Positions 27,530-39,613 are shown, counted from the first letter of the stretch. The stretch: DNA of 64,000 bases from Tragulus kanchil (GCA_022376925.1 JAIOJX010000032.1:204968939-205032938); one strand, 5' to 3'. Numbers and translations are program-made. Notes: a model not told the origin generated them from the sequence alone.

Positions 27530-28045
27530 TTATTTATATTTATTTTCATCCATCTTTTTATATTATTATGATTCTTTGGCATGTGTGGGCCTCCCATTGC
27601 AGTGGCCTCTCTCACTGCAAAGCACCAGCTCTGGGTGCATGTGCTCCAGAGCGCTGGCTCGTAATTGGACACACTGGTCCAGCCGATCCGCAGTAGATGG
27701 GATCTTCCTGGCCAAGGATCAAACCGGTACCCCTCGCACTGCAAGACGGATTCTCTACCCACTGGACCACCACATTTTTTTTTTTTTTTTTTGGCCACTT
27801 CTATTGGTCTTTCATTTACTTCCATCTTTGTTCTTCGGCCTGTGTGGGCCTCCCATTGCAGTGGCCTCTCCCATTGCAGAGCACTAGCTCTGGGCGCAAG
27901 CACTCCAGAGCGCTGGCTCGGTAGTTGGACACATTGGTCCAGCAGCTCCACAGCACGTGGGATCTTTCCAGGCCAGGGATCAAACTGGCGCCCCTTGCAC
28001 TGCAAGGGAGTGTCTTTACCCACTGGACCACACCAGGGAAGCCCC
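27530..28045 (-). mobile_element. two head-to-tail CHR-type SINEs (27530-27774, 27775-28045)
   Basis: Both are minus-strand members of the GGTCTTTC subfamily, separated by an 18-T run. They share the GTGGGCCTCCCATTGCAGTG block and the tRNA-like end. The pair is repeated at 28634-29149 by duplication 8. Open frames across them on both strands are SINE artefacts. Confidence 0.8.
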
Positions 28046-28381
28046 CACCACATACTTTTAAGTCTAGATTTTGGAGTCATTCTGATCCAAATTTATATGC
28101 TGCCATTTAAAGCTGTTGGTAATCTTAAGCAAGTTAACCTTTCTGAGACTTGATTGTTGAACTGATAAAAACAAGAGATAATGAAATCTTCACCGGGATG
28201 TGGTGAGGATGATATGGAAAGCTCCCGTCACCGTGACTGGCACACAGTAGTTATCAATAAATCAAACATGAGCTCCTTCTCTCTACAGGACACCCGAAAC
28301 CTTCCGAAAGAAAATGGATGAGGATATAACAGGCTCTTAAAATGATCCCCACTCAAGGCAAATCCATAAGGCCCTTGTTAC

Positions 28382-28558
28382 CTTGACTGAAGCTGGTCCC
28401 TTCCAGTTCAAGTACTGCTCCAGTTGGGTGCCCTTGGCCCGGGCCCTGACGGAGTCAAACACTTTCCTCTTGGAGCCCTGCATCCTGCGGCAGATGTTGG
28501 AGTGTCTCTCCAGCCTGAGTAAGAGAAACTTTCGGCCACAGTGGCTGCACTTGCCCCA
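28382..28558 (-). pseudogene. ZC2HC1C: ZC2HC1C exon, partial copy 1 (3' piece)
   Basis: This repeats the donor-side end of the large exon (complete copy 30635-31931), cut off at about 28558 inside the zinc-finger codons and joined directly to intronic sequence. It lies inside the first unit of the 1,104-bp duplication at 27459. I infer an artefact, not a processed or tandem pseudogene, because flanking intron is duplicated with it. Confidence 0.8.
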
Positions 28559-29357
28559 CTGGTAAGTTTTATTATCTAAAATAAGTTTTATATCAAAGGG
28601 ACATAATTTTAAATTTTCCCCATCATGCCTATTTTATTTATATTTATTTTCATCCATCTTTTTATATTATTATGATTCTTTGGCATGTGTGGGCCTCCCA
28701 TTGCAGTGGCCTCTCTCACTGCAAAGCACCAGCTCTGGGTGCATGTGCTCCAGAGCGCTGGCTCGTAATTGGACACACTGGTCCAGCCGATCCGCAGTAG
28801 ATGGGATCTTCCTGGCCAAGGATCAAACCGGTACCCCTCGCACTGCAAGACGGATTCTCTACCCACTGGACCACCACATTTTTTTTTTTTTTTTTTGGCC
28901 ACTTCTATTGGTCTTTCATTTACTTCCATCTTTGTTCTTCGGCCTGTGTGGGCCTCCCATTGCAGTGGCCTCTCCCATTGCAGAGCACTAGCTCTGGGCG
29001 CAAGCACTCCAGAGCGCTGGCTCGGTAGTTGGACACATTGGTCCAGCAGCTCCACAGCACATGGGATCTTTCCAGGCCAGGGATCAAACTGGCGCCCCTT
29101 GCACTGCAAGGGAGTGTCTTTACCCACTGGACCACACCAGGGAAGCCCCCACCACATACTTTTAAGTCTAGATTTTGGAGTCATTCTGATCCAAATTTAT
29201 ATGCTGCCATTTAAAGCTGTTGGTAATCTTAAGCAAGTTAACCTTTCTGAGACTTGATTGTTGAACTGATAAAAACAAGAGATAATGAAATCTTCACCGG
29301 GATGTGGTGAGGATGATATGGAAAGCTCCCGTCACCGTGACTGGCACACAGTAGTTA

Positions 29358-31605
29358 TCAATAAATCAAACATGAGCTCCTTCTCTCTACAGGACACCCG
29401 AAACCTTCCGAAAGAAAATGGATGAGGATATAACAGGCTCTTAAAATGATCCCCACTCAAGGCAAATCCATAAGGCCCTTGTTACCTTGACTGAAGCTGG
29501 TCCCTTCCAGTTCAAGTACTGCTCCAGTTGGGTGCCCTTGGCCCGGGCCCTGACGGAGTCAAACACTTTCCTCTTGGAGCCCTGCATCCTGCGGCAGATG
29601 TTGGAGTGTCTCTCCAGCCTGAGTAAGAGAAACTTTCGGCCACAGTGGCTGCACTTGCCCAGCTCCAACTGTTCAGTGGAACAGCTGGAGCCTGAGTCGC
29701 TGGGTGCCCTAGAAGAGTTAGAGTTTCCGGCGGACCTCTGCAGAGCACTGAGTGGTGCTTCTGAAGCTGGAACAAACTTCTCCTTCAGTGGCGCTAAGAC
29801 CAGGTCTTGGGTTTTGTTACTGCTTGCCACCTGTCTTCCCCTCCTAAGCTTCTGAATTCCATTATCAGAGAACTGGAATGGAGTAGAATTTTGAGATCGT
29901 CCCCAAGTTTCACCTCCTCCTGTGTCTCTACTGAAGATCTCCTCAGACCCGGATTCTGTGGAGAAGATAGGTTTGTATGTGGCGGTGCTATTAAACTTCT
30001 CTCTCCTCCTGAGGAGTATCATTCTCTGTACCTCTCTTTTTCCCTTTTCCTCAATCTGTTCTCTTTCCTTCTGGATCCTTCTGAGTTCCTTCTCCATCTT
30101 CTTCAGCTTCTTCCTCAGAAGAGTCTCTTTTCTGTGGATTTCCTTCTCTAAGCTCTCCCCTGCAGCTTCTAGTCTTTGGATTTGAATCCAATCTATCCTG
30201 TCGGCATCTGCCATGACCCTTTCCTCCTGAGTGGCAGCAACTGTACCAACCACAGATGAATTCGCCCAGTTCCTCGAACCAAAGCCACCGTATGAGTACT
30301 TTCTCGGCTCAGGGGGTCTTGGAGAGACACTGTGGTCCTCATCAGTGCCAGCCACACCTAGACTATGGGACTTCGGATGAAACACGGGTTTCAGTGGGTA
30401 TGCCCGGTCAACCCCAACTTGCTTCTTTGTAAAGGGAATGAATTTCTGGAAATCCTAGACTATGGAACATAAACAAGGATAATGAATTAGGGGGGCCCTA
30501 GATTATTCAATAAATCAAACATGAGCTCCTTCTCTCTACAGGACACCCGAAACCTTCCGAAAGAAAATGGATGAGGATATAACAGGCTCTTAAAATGATC
30601 CCCACTCAAGGCAAATCCATAAGGCCCTTGTTACCTTGACTGAAGCTGGTCCCTTCCAGTTCAAGTACTGCTCCAGTTGGGTGCCCTTGGCCCGGGCCCT
30701 GACGGAGTCAAACACTTTCCTCTTGGAGCCCTGCATCCTGCGGCAGATGTTGGAGTGTCTCTCCAGCCTGAGTAAGAGAAACTTTCGGCCACAGTGGCTG
30801 CACTTGCCCAGCTCCAACTGTTCAGTGGAACAGCTGGAGCCTGAGTCGCTGGGTGCCCTAGAAGAGTTAGAGTTTCCGGCGGACCTCTGCAGAGCACTGA
30901 GTGGTGCTTCTGAAGCTGGAACAAACTTCTCCTTCAGTGGCGCTAAGACCAGGTCTTGGGTTTTGTTACTGCTTGCCACCTGTCTTCCCCTCCTAAGCTT
31001 CTGAATTCCATTATCAGAGAACTGGAATGGAGTAGAATTTTGAGATCGTCCCCAAGTTTCACCTCCTCCTGTGTCTCTACTGAAGATCTCCTCAGACCCG
31101 GATTCTGTGGAGAAGATAGGTTTGTATGTGGCGGTGCTATTAAACTTCTCTCTCCTCCTGAGGAGTATCATTCTCTGTACCTCTCTTTTTCCCTTTTCCT
31201 CAATCTGTTCTCTTTCCTTCTGGATCCTTCTGAGTTCCTTCTCCATCTTCTTCAGCTTCTTCCTCAGAAGAGTCTCTTTTCTGTGGATTTCCTTCTCTAA
31301 GCTCTCCCCTGCAGCTTCTAGTCTTTGGATTTGAATCCAATCTATCCTGTCGGCATCTGCCATGACCCTTTCCTCCTGAGTGGCAGCAACTGTACCAACC
31401 ACAGATGAATTCGCCCAGTTCCTCGAACCAAAGCCACCGTATGAGTACTTTCTCGGCTCAGGGGGTCTTGGAGAGACACTGTGGTCCTCATCAGTGCCAG
31501 CCACACCTAGACTATGGGACTTCGGATGAAACACGGGTTTCAGTGGGTATGCCCGGTCAACCCCAACTTGCTTCTTTGTAAAGGGAATGAATTTCTGGAA
31601 ATCCT
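29358..31605. repeat. tandem duplication 9 (29358-30456 / 30507-31605)
   Basis: Two direct copies with offset 1,149, separated by a 50-base filler (30457-30506) present in neither copy. It carries most of the ZC2HC1C coding exon. Confidence 0.92.
29486..30456 (-). pseudogene. ZC2HC1C: ZC2HC1C exon, partial copy 2
   Basis: This 971-base copy spans the donor to within about 100 codons of the start. It then breaks off at GGAAATCC and runs into a 50-bp unrelated filler (30457-30506). It is offset 1,149 bp from the complete exon and matches it throughout. Its open frame of 314 codons begins at an internal methionine and should not be taken as a separate gene. Confidence 0.82.
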
Positions 31606-31931
31606 TTGCTTGGCCCTGGGCATTGCTCCTTGAATCTATCTGGCTGATTCCAGCATAGTGGAGATAGTCATTCTGGGATTTCGCGCAGGTGCTCCATTTG
31701 GGGTGAGTGTAGAGATTATCCAGCACTTGCTCTTGGTTGCTCAATAGCTTCTGCTGGAAACCGTTCCTCAGATGCCCTTTACAGGACTGCCGGGAAGAGT
31801 CACCTTGTTCATAGGGGTCTTGCTTAGCTGAGTGGAGCTCTGGAGCATCCCTCTTATTACGTGGGAGTATAGTGTCCATAGGCAGAGGAAATGCCAACTG
31901 GAGACCAGCCATTCAGGGCTTGGACTGAAGC
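30635..31931 (-). CDS. ZC2HC1C: ZC2HC1C large coding exon (start codon, coiled coil, first zinc finger)
   Basis: On the minus strand an acceptor (CTCCCCTAG) at 31932-31940 precedes a short 5'UTR piece, then ATG at 31912-31910 and 426 codons to the donor AAG|GTAACA at 30635/30634. The product starts MAGLQLAFPLPMD. A strongly charged helix follows around residues 180-240 (KEIHRKETLLRKKLKK and onward), probably a coiled coil. Near residue 380 is a C2HC finger: CSHC, 11 residues, H, 3 residues, C. The fragment ends LNWKGPASVK and joins in frame to the exon at 14738-15001, giving about 513 residues. This is the only complete copy; three partial copies flank it. Confidence 0.92.
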
Positions 31932-33790
31932 CTAGGGGAGATTTAAACCAGATCTACCTGAGGAGTTTGTCTGAGGTTCACCTCCGCTGTTAAAGTATAA
32001 CTGTTTCTATACCTGGCTACCCACATTTTCCTGTAGAATTTTTAGGGACAGTGGCGCTGGATCGGCTAGAACTTTCATTCAGTAAACATTCGGTGAGCAC
32101 TTACAATGTTCCGTGGGAGCTGAGGATAGAAAAAGGACTGTGAGACAGGTGTTTCTGCCACCTACCTCTCCTTCATATCACTACCAGCCTCTGCTACACA
32201 GTCTTGCTCCTGCATACACAGTCACTCCACAGCGGGTGGGAAGAGCTATTCGATTCAAAGTCAATTTTAAAGCCTGTGACATAGGACAGCAGCTTCCCCT
32301 TGCTGGGAATTCGCCCAGAGTTACAGGACTGGAATGTAGGGACCTTAGGTCTCTTGAGTTCAGCTCCATCAATTATAGGTGAGAAAACTGCAACTCACTG
32401 GTAAGTGACTGGCACAGAGAACTCCTGCTAGAACCGTGCTTGGCCCCCAACCACGGGGGCACCCTCAGCCGGTCCAGGGCCTGCAGCAGGCGCCTGGCTG
32501 GCAACGCTTCACCCGAGGAGTCCTCGTAGCGAAGACAGCGGAAGGTCTGCAACCTGAAAGAGGAGGACCACTATTTCTGGCCGCCGAGGGTTTAGATCAG
32601 AATGCGGAAGTTGCGTGCCGTCCTGGAGGGTCGGCCGAGGCGTCCGACGTGGGACTCCGCTCTGGGGACCTGCCCTCGCTCTTCAGTCTGTCGGGCCTTT
32701 GGCCCTGGGCATTGCTCCTTGAATCTATCTGGCTGATTCCAGCATAGTGGAGATAGTCATTCTGGGATTTCGCGCAGGTGCTCCATTTGGGGTGAGTGTA
32801 GAGATTATCCAGCACTTGCTCTTGGTTGCTCAATAGCTTCTGCTGGAAACCGTTCCTCAGATGCCCTTTACAGGACTGCCGGGAAGAGTCACCTTGTTCA
32901 TAGGGGTCTTGCTTAGCTGAGTGGAGCTCTGGAGCATCCCTCTTATTACGTGGGAGTATAGTGTCCATAGGCAGAGGAAATGCCAACTGGAGACCAGCCA
33001 TTCAGGGCTTGGACTGAAGCCTAGGGGAGATTTAAACCAGATCTACCTGAGGAGTTTGTCTGAGGTTCACCTCCGCTGTTAAAGTATAACTGTTTCTATA
33101 CCTGGCTACCCACATTTTCCTGTAGAATTTTTAGGGACAGTGGCGCTGGATCGGCTAGAACTTTCATTCAGTAAACATTCGGTGAGCACTTACAATGTTC
33201 CGTGGGAGCTGAGGATAGAAAAAGGACTGTGAGACAGGTGTTTCTGCCACCTACCTCTCCTTCATATCACTACCAGCCTCTGCTACACAGTCTTGCTCCT
33301 GCATACACAGTCACTCCACAGCGGGTGGGAAGAGCTATTCGATTCAAAGTCAATTTTAAAGCCTGTGACATAGGACAGCAGCTTCCCCTTGCTGGGAATT
33401 CGCCCAGAGTTACAGGACTGGAATGTAGGGACCTTAGGTCTCTTGAGTTCAGCTCCATCAATTATAGGTGAGAAAACTGCAACTCACTGGTAAGTGACTG
33501 GCACAGAGAACTCCTGCTAGAACCGTGCTTGGCCCCCAACCACGGGGGCACCCTCAGCCGGTCCAGGGCCTGCAGCAGGCGCCTGGCTGGCAACGCTTCA
33601 CCCGAGGAGTCCTCGTAGCGAAGACAGCGGAAGGTCTGCAACCTGAAAGAGGAGGACCACTATTTCTGGCCGCCGAGGGTTTAGATCAGAATGCGGAAGT
33701 TGCGTGCCGTCCTGGAGGGTCGGCCGAGGCGTCCCGACGTGGGACTCCGCTCTGGGGACCTGCCCTCGCTCTTCAGTCTGTCGGGCCTTT
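31610..33790. repeat. tandem duplication 10 (31610-32700 / 32701-33790)
   Basis: Two direct copies with offset 1,089, carrying the ZC2HC1C start codon and upstream DNA. A base missing at about 32645 in unit 1 (GTCCGACG against GTCCCGACG) lies near its end. Confidence 0.92.
32701..33020 (-). pseudogene. ZC2HC1C: ZC2HC1C exon, partial copy 3 (5' piece)
   Basis: This repeats the start-codon end of the large exon (ATG at 33001-32999) and the acceptor-side UTR, offset 1,089 bp from the complete copy. It breaks at 32701 after codons for SRSNAQG and runs on into 5'-flanking DNA. The open frame that results (32597-33001) is a chimera of ZC2HC1C and noncoding sequence. Confidence 0.82.
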
Positions 33791-34160
33791 GGGAGGTCGA
33801 GGTGCTGACCCCACGCCTCCCCGCCCTTCTGCGTACCTGAGGCTCTCGGACACCGCGCCTGCTCGGGGAAAACCCCGGGACTTCGTTTTCACGACTACAC
33901 GCCCTCCCTCCCGCAACCGACGACCGCGCGGGCACTCAGCGGGCCGCGGTTATTCCCGTTGCCTGGAGACGGGAGCGCGCGCGCGCCTAGCCCCGCCCCG
34001 CCGCGAGCTCCGCGAAGGAAGCGCGCGCAGGCGCAGTCCGCACACCAGGAGCCGCCCGGGCTGCTGGCGAGGTCTAGCGGGGTGTCACTTGACTGGGCGA
34101 CCCGCCAAGTCTGCCGCTCGGTCCGGCCCTGCCCTTAGGGAACGGGGTAAGCGGGTGGGA
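33780..34160. promoter_or_regulatory. ZC2HC1C: CpG-rich promoter / ZC2HC1C first exon, first copy
   Basis: This is a dense CpG tract with an alternating GCGCGCGC run near 33975 and GC boxes (CCCCGCCCC) near 33992. On the minus strand a good donor, CAG|GTACGC, follows position 33837, which would end a ZC2HC1C 5'UTR exon. On the plus strand a donor GGG|GTAAGC follows 34146, so transcription in both directions is possible. I infer a promoter; no start site can be read directly. A second copy sits at 34864-35244. Confidence 0.6.
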
Positions 34161-34863
34161 GAGGGTGTTCTGGGGCTCCATCAAAGAGCTTGTATTTTTC
34201 TCCGAGCAATGCGCTCAGATCCTAGGGTGTGTCCTTCTCTGGCAAAATGCGAAGCGCCTAGATGTGCCCTCAAGTCTTGGTGCCGCGGGATTCCGGCGTC
34301 TGCCCTCTTGGCGGGAGTGGGCCTGCTGATAGCCTACCTTAGCACGATCGGCTGCTTTGTACGGGCCCCAGGTACGACAGTCTACTCTTTCTCCATGCTT
34401 TTCCTCGCAGAAAGTTTGGAGCTTGTGTCACATGTTAGCAACTCGGCTAGGTTTTGCTACGCAGTATCTTTCCGGGGAAGTTTTTGTAGCCAGTCTAATT
34501 ATTTTGGTGTAATGGTGTACTCTCATGTGGCTGACTCTGGCCCTCTTTTTAGGGCCCAAGAATGACTCAGACAAGAGTCATGGTAACAAAGTGGACTACC
34601 AGATCAAAAATAACTCCATATAACCTGGTTTCAACACTAAAGATATTCCATAACTTGTTAACATCAGAAGAGAGTTTTCGTCTTCATACTTCAGTTCCCT
34701 GAAGGGGGAGAGGACCACTCTGCAACCTGAAAGAGGAGGACCACTATTTCTGGCCGCCGAGGGTTTAGATCAGAATGCGGAAGTTGCGTGCCGTCCTGGA
34801 GGGTCGGCCGAGGCGTCCCGACGTGGGACTCCGCTCTGGGGACCTGCCCTCGCTCTTCAGTCT

Positions 34864-35244
34864 GTCGGGCCTTTGGGAGGTCGAGGTGCTGACCCCACGC
34901 CTCCCCGCCCTTCTGCGTACCTGAGGCTCTCGGACACCGCGCCTGCTCGGGGAAAACCCCGGGACTTCGTTTTCACGACTACACGCCCTCCCTCCCGCAA
35001 CCGACGACCGCGCGGGCACTCAGCGGGCCGCGGTTATTCCCGTTGCCTGGAGACGGGAGCGCGCGCGCGCCTAGCCCCGCCCCGCCGCGAGCTCCGCGAA
35101 GGAAGCGCGCGCAGGCGCAGTCCGCACACCAGGAGCCGCCCGGGCTGCTGGCGAGGTCTAGCGGGGTGTCACTTGACTGGGCGACCCGCCAAGTCTGCCG
35201 CTCGGTCCGGCCCTGCCCTTAGGGAACGGGGTAAGCGGGTGGGA
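34864..35244. promoter_or_regulatory. duplicate copy of the CpG-rich promoter
   Basis: This is the same sequence as 33780-34160, offset 1,084 bp, within the duplication 33631/34718. It keeps both candidate donors. Probably an assembly duplicate. Long open frames across both copies (for example 33525-34565 and 34873-35649) reflect the scarcity of AT-rich stop codons in CpG-island DNA, not proteins. Confidence 0.6.
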
Positions 35245-37150
35245 GAGGGTGTTCTGGGGCTCCATCAAAGAGCTTGTATTTTTCTCCGAGCAATGCGCTC
35301 AGATCCTAGGGTGTGTCCTTCTCTGGCAAAATGCGAAGCGCCTAGATGTGCCCTCAAGTCTTGGTGCCGCGGGATTCCGGCGTCTGCCCTCTTGGCGGGA
35401 GTGGGCCTGCTGATAGCCTACCTTAGCACGATCGGCTGCTTTGTACGGGCCCCAGGTACGACAGTCTACTCTTTCTCCATGCTTTTCCTCGCAGAAAGTT
35501 TGGAGCTTGTGTCACATGTTAGCAACTCGGCTAGGTTTTGCTACGCAGTATCTTTCCGGGGAAGTTTTTGTAGCCAGTCTAATTATTTTGGTGTAATGGT
35601 GTACTCTCATGTGGCTGACTCTGGCCCTCTTTTTAGGGCCCAAGAATGACTCAGACAAGAGTCATGGTAACAAAGTGGACTACCAGATCAAAAATAACTC
35701 CATATAACCTGGTTTCAACACTAAAGATATTCCATAACTTGTTAACATCAGAAGAGAGTTTTCGTCTTCATACTTCAGTTCATTTGTGTAAGCTGTTTGA
35801 AACAGGCAGCTTACATTTTCCCCTTGTAACTCCTTAAAAAGATTCATGCACATGGAAAAGAATACAGACAGCAGTGGTCGCTGTTAATACTTCAACATGT
35901 TATATGACAGCTTTTACAAAGAAATTCCTTGGTGGCGCTCCAAAGCAGCCCTTTGATGCCTCGTTTTTCCTCCTAGTTGTCTTTCCACTGCCTTCTCTAA
36001 GTAGGCATTTCCAGACATTCTCCACTCTTTTCCAGGTCCCAATTATCTCAGCATGGGCCTTGCCTGCTCCCCTCCAGCCTGGCAGAATTTCCCAGGGTGC
36101 CTCCTTCCATCTTGACTTCTTTCCATCTTGTTTCTGAGGAAGAAAAGCCCTTTTCTTTCCTTGAATTCTCTTGACTTAGTCCCTTTCAGTACCTTCCAGG
36201 AATTGACTCACCATACCCATCCATCTTGTTAGCTTCAAGTTGTATCTGTCCACGCACTCTTCTTTGGTTTTAAAATATGCTTAGTTTTGACGTGTAAAAA
36301 AAGAAAAACATTTCATTTCCTTTTCCATTTCCCTTGACCTTACTTCTCACCTTAGGGTCCCATTCCTTTCTCCTCTTTTCCATTAGACTTCTTAGTAGAA
36401 GGCTTTATATTGGCTGCCCCCACTTCCTTGACTTGCGCTCACTGTCCGGTCCATCATGGTCTGATGTCCCTCTCTCTGCTTTTCACTGCCAGGCTACCAG
36501 TGACCTTCCAAAGACAAAAGCTGCTGTTTCTTCAGCCTCCTCATTTGACATTATTGATTTTTCTCTCGGTGGAACTCTCTTCTCACTTGCTCCTCTGTGC
36601 CTTCTCGGTTTCTTCTCTCATGTCCTTGCTCCATCTTCCTTCATGTCCTTGCATTTATGTCTTTTCCTCACCTGTCCCCCGCCCCACAAGCAGGTGTCCT
36701 CCAGAGCCCTCTGTTTCTCATATAAGTGCTGTTTCAGACATTCTCTTCCTTAATGATTCAGCCAAATGCTGGAACTTCAGTTCTCACCTGTGTTCAAGTG
36801 TCATCAAGTTTAGTTCTGTCCCTTAGTTACAGATTCAAGTTTCCAAATGCCCATGTAGCACTTGCACATCGTGTTCTTCAGGTATCTCAGACTCAGTATG
36901 ACAGAAAACAAACTTGGGATTCCCTCCCCATTTCCCAGTCACTTCTCCGGTGTTCCATCTCATGCTGAAAGCGTCTGTCATCTTCCACTCCTCCCTGTTT
37001 GTCACCCCTTCTCTCTAATTGGTCAGCAGGCTCTGCTGAATGTATTCTGCAGTGTCTTTTCTGTGTCCCCCCTCTTTTCATCTCTACTACTTTAGAGGAG
37101 TTTCTTCCTCACTTCTCACTGGGGCAACACCACTCTCCTAACTGCTATTC

Positions 37151-39514
37151 ATTGGCTTCTTTTGGCCGTGCTGGGTCTTTGTTGCGGTCCGTGGGAGCTT
37201 CTCTGGTTGTGGTGTGGAGGTGTTGACAGAAGTAAGTGGAATGTTAGTTTCCTGATTAGGGATTGAGCATGCATTAGAAGGTTAACCACTGGGCCGCCAG
37301 GGAAGATCTTATCCTAAATCCTAAATACTTTTGAACGTATCATTCTCCTACCCAATGGCTTCTTCTTTACCTATAGAATAAGGTTGACTATCCTAAAATG
37401 TAATTCAACATGGCATTTCAATTGCCAGATTAGGTCCAGCCTTCCTTTCCAGCCTTGCCTCCCCAGAGTCAAGCCCAGGGGCTCTCAATCCTGACTGTGC
37501 TTTAGCATTACTGGGATGGCAGTTTCTGGGGTATTTTGCAAAGTTTCTCCCAGGGTGCTGCTGTACAGCCTGATAGTTGAGAAGCCCCAGTCCAGCCACA
37601 TCTGACAACTCCTACTTTCTTTTCTCAGTAGTCTTACTCCAAGTCCATGTCTTGGGAGATGGTGGAGCACGGCTTTCGTGGGAGTAGGCTCTGTCCTCAG
37701 ACTGCTCGGAACTAAACCCCAGCTCCCCCACTTACTGTTTGTGGTTGTGTAGCATTAGATAATATGCCATTTCCTGCCAGAGCGCGTTCCCAGTCTTTCC
37801 AGCCAGAGTGAATCTGCTCCTTTGTGCTCTCATTATATTTTCTGTCACACGGCTGGCTCATGATGAGTTCTCAATGGCTGCTCCTGGAACTGAATTAGCA
37901 TGTTGTGTGTTGTATTGTTATCATTCTCATGTGCATTTGTCCGTAACACTAAGGACAAAGATTATATACCATGCATCTTTGTATATGCTACAGTGTGTGT
38001 ACGTATAGATACTCAGTAGATTAATGCTACAGAGAAACTAACTTTTAAAAAATAAATTTTAAAGAAATAACATCAGCCAGCTACTCTGTTCAGCATTATT
38101 TTCAAATATTGCCAAGCGTAACAATTCAATCCAGCTTCCCACTCCATCCCACCCGACTCCCACCCCAACCCTAGCCCGGAGGTTATGTGATTCTCCAGGA
38201 ACTGGATCGTCACTTGGTAGTGGGGAACTGATGGAATAATGAATCTCCTGGCTTCCACTGCAAATCCATCTCACTTGTCAAGTTTGCCAACCTGGCATAT
38301 TTACATATGGAGTCCTATGTTTTCCACTTCTCACGGGGTTTGCATTGGCTTTTGGCCGTGCTGGGTCTTTGTTGCGGTCCGTGGGAGCTTCTCTGGTTGT
38401 GGTGTGGAGGTGTTGACAGAAGTAAGTGGAATGTTAGTTTCCTGATTAGGGATTGAGCATGCATTAGAAGGTTAACCACTGGGCCGCCAGGGAAGATCTT
38501 ATCCTAAATCCTAAATACTTTTGAACGTATCATTCTCCTACCCAATGGCTTCTTCTTTACCTATAGAATAAGGTTGACTATCCTAAAATGTAATTCAACA
38601 TGGCATTTCAATTGCCAGATTAGGTCCAGCCTTCCTTTCCAGCCTTGCCTCCCCAGAGTCAAGCCCAGGGGCTCTCAATCCTGACTGTGCTTTAGCATTA
38701 CTGGGATGGCAGTTTCTGGGGTATTTTGCAAAGTTTCTCCCAGGGTGCTGCTGTACAGCCTGATAGTTGAGAAGCCCCAGTCCAGCCACATCTGACAACT
38801 CCTACTTTCTTTTCTCAGTAGTCTTACTCCAAGTCCATGTCTTGGGAGATGGTGGAGCACGGCTTTCGTGGGAGTAGGCTCTGTCCTCAGACTGCTCGGA
38901 ACTAAACCCCAGCTCCCCCACTTACTGTTTGTGGTTGTGTAGCATTAGATAATATGCCATTTCCTGCCAGAGCGCGTTCCCAGTCTTTCCAGCCAGAGTG
39001 AATCTGCTCCTTTGTGCTCTCATTATATTTTCTGTCACACGGCTGGCTCATGATGAGTTCTCAATGGCTGCTCCTGGAACTGAATTAGCATGTTGTGTGT
39101 TGTATTGTTATCATTCTCATGTGCATTTGTCCGTAACACTAAGGACAAAGATTATATACCATGCATCTTTGTATATGCTACAGTGTGTGTACGTATAGAT
39201 ACTCAGTAGATTAATGCTACAGAGAAACTAACTTTTAAAAAATAAATTTTAAAGAAATAACATCAGCCAGCTACTCTGTTCAGCATTATTTTCAAATATT
39301 GCCAAGCGTAACAATTCAATCCAGCTTCCCACTCCATCCCACCCGACTCCCACCCCAACCCTAGCCCGGAGGTTATGTGATTCTCCAGGAACTGGATCGT
39401 CACTTGGTAGTGGGGAACTGATGGAATAATGAATCTCCCTGGCTTCCACTGCAAATCCATCTCACTTGTCAAGTTTGCCAACCTGGCATATTTACATATG
39501 GAGTCCTATGTTTT
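37151..39514. repeat. tandem duplication 12 (37151-38323 / 38344-39514)
   Basis: Two direct copies with offset 1,190 and about 20 filler bases at 38324-38343. A short CHR-type SINE lies at each copy's start. Confidence 0.92.
37157..37305 (-). mobile_element. short CHR-type SINE
   Basis: Minus-strand element, TTTTGGCCGTGCTGGGTCTT to CCGCCAGGGAAG. Copy at 38347-38495 from duplication 12. Confidence 0.7.
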
Positions 39515-39613
39515 GGAGGGATATAAGGTACACAAGCACTCCAAAGAGCAACAATAAACACCAGTTTTTCTTCATTCACATTTATATATATATATACATT
39601 TTTTGTTTGTTTG

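Larger units (their letters stand above)
27459..29661. repeat. tandem duplication 8 (27459-28560 / 28561-29661)
   Basis: Two direct copies with offset about 1,104, carrying a CHR SINE pair and the 3' end of the ZC2HC1C large exon. Confidence 0.92.
15002..30634 (-). other. ZC2HC1C: ZC2HC1C large intron, mostly transposons
   Basis: The phase-0 acceptor at 15001 and donor after 30635 define an intron of about 15.6 kb as assembled (roughly 10 kb after collapsing the duplications at 16.65, 19.19, 24.36, 27.46 and 29.36 kb). It contains nested CHR SINEs, an L1 3' end split by BovB and a Bov SINE, a second L1 3' end, and a CHR SINE pair. It also holds misplaced partial copies of the next ZC2HC1C exon. 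About 22.55-26.54 kb holds no recognisable gene, only AT-rich intronic DNA, one duplication and scattered short ORFs. Confidence 0.75.
33635..35780. repeat. tandem duplication 11 (33635-34696 / 34719-35780)
   Basis: Two direct copies with offset 1,084, carrying the CpG-rich promoter. About 22 filler bases (34697-34718) separate them. Confidence 0.92.

Noticed and set aside
27505..28080. 191-codon minus-strand frame and 175/162-codon plus-strand frames (with copies near 28609-29257)
   Set aside because: They are translations of two adjacent SINEs. Phrases such as LQCKGRQFDPWPGKIPRA recur at every SINE of this family in the window.
33525..34565. 346-codon plus-strand open frame, and its 258-codon relative at 34873-35649
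   Set aside because: Both lie in CpG-rich promoter DNA, where stop codons are rare. Composition is arginine/proline-rich with no recognisable domain, and the frames are copies of each other created by the duplication.
36334..37226. Overlapping plus-strand open frames of 75-139 codons
   Set aside because: Pyrimidine-rich noncoding DNA giving serine/leucine-rich frames in more than one phase; no splice context, domain or conserved motif.
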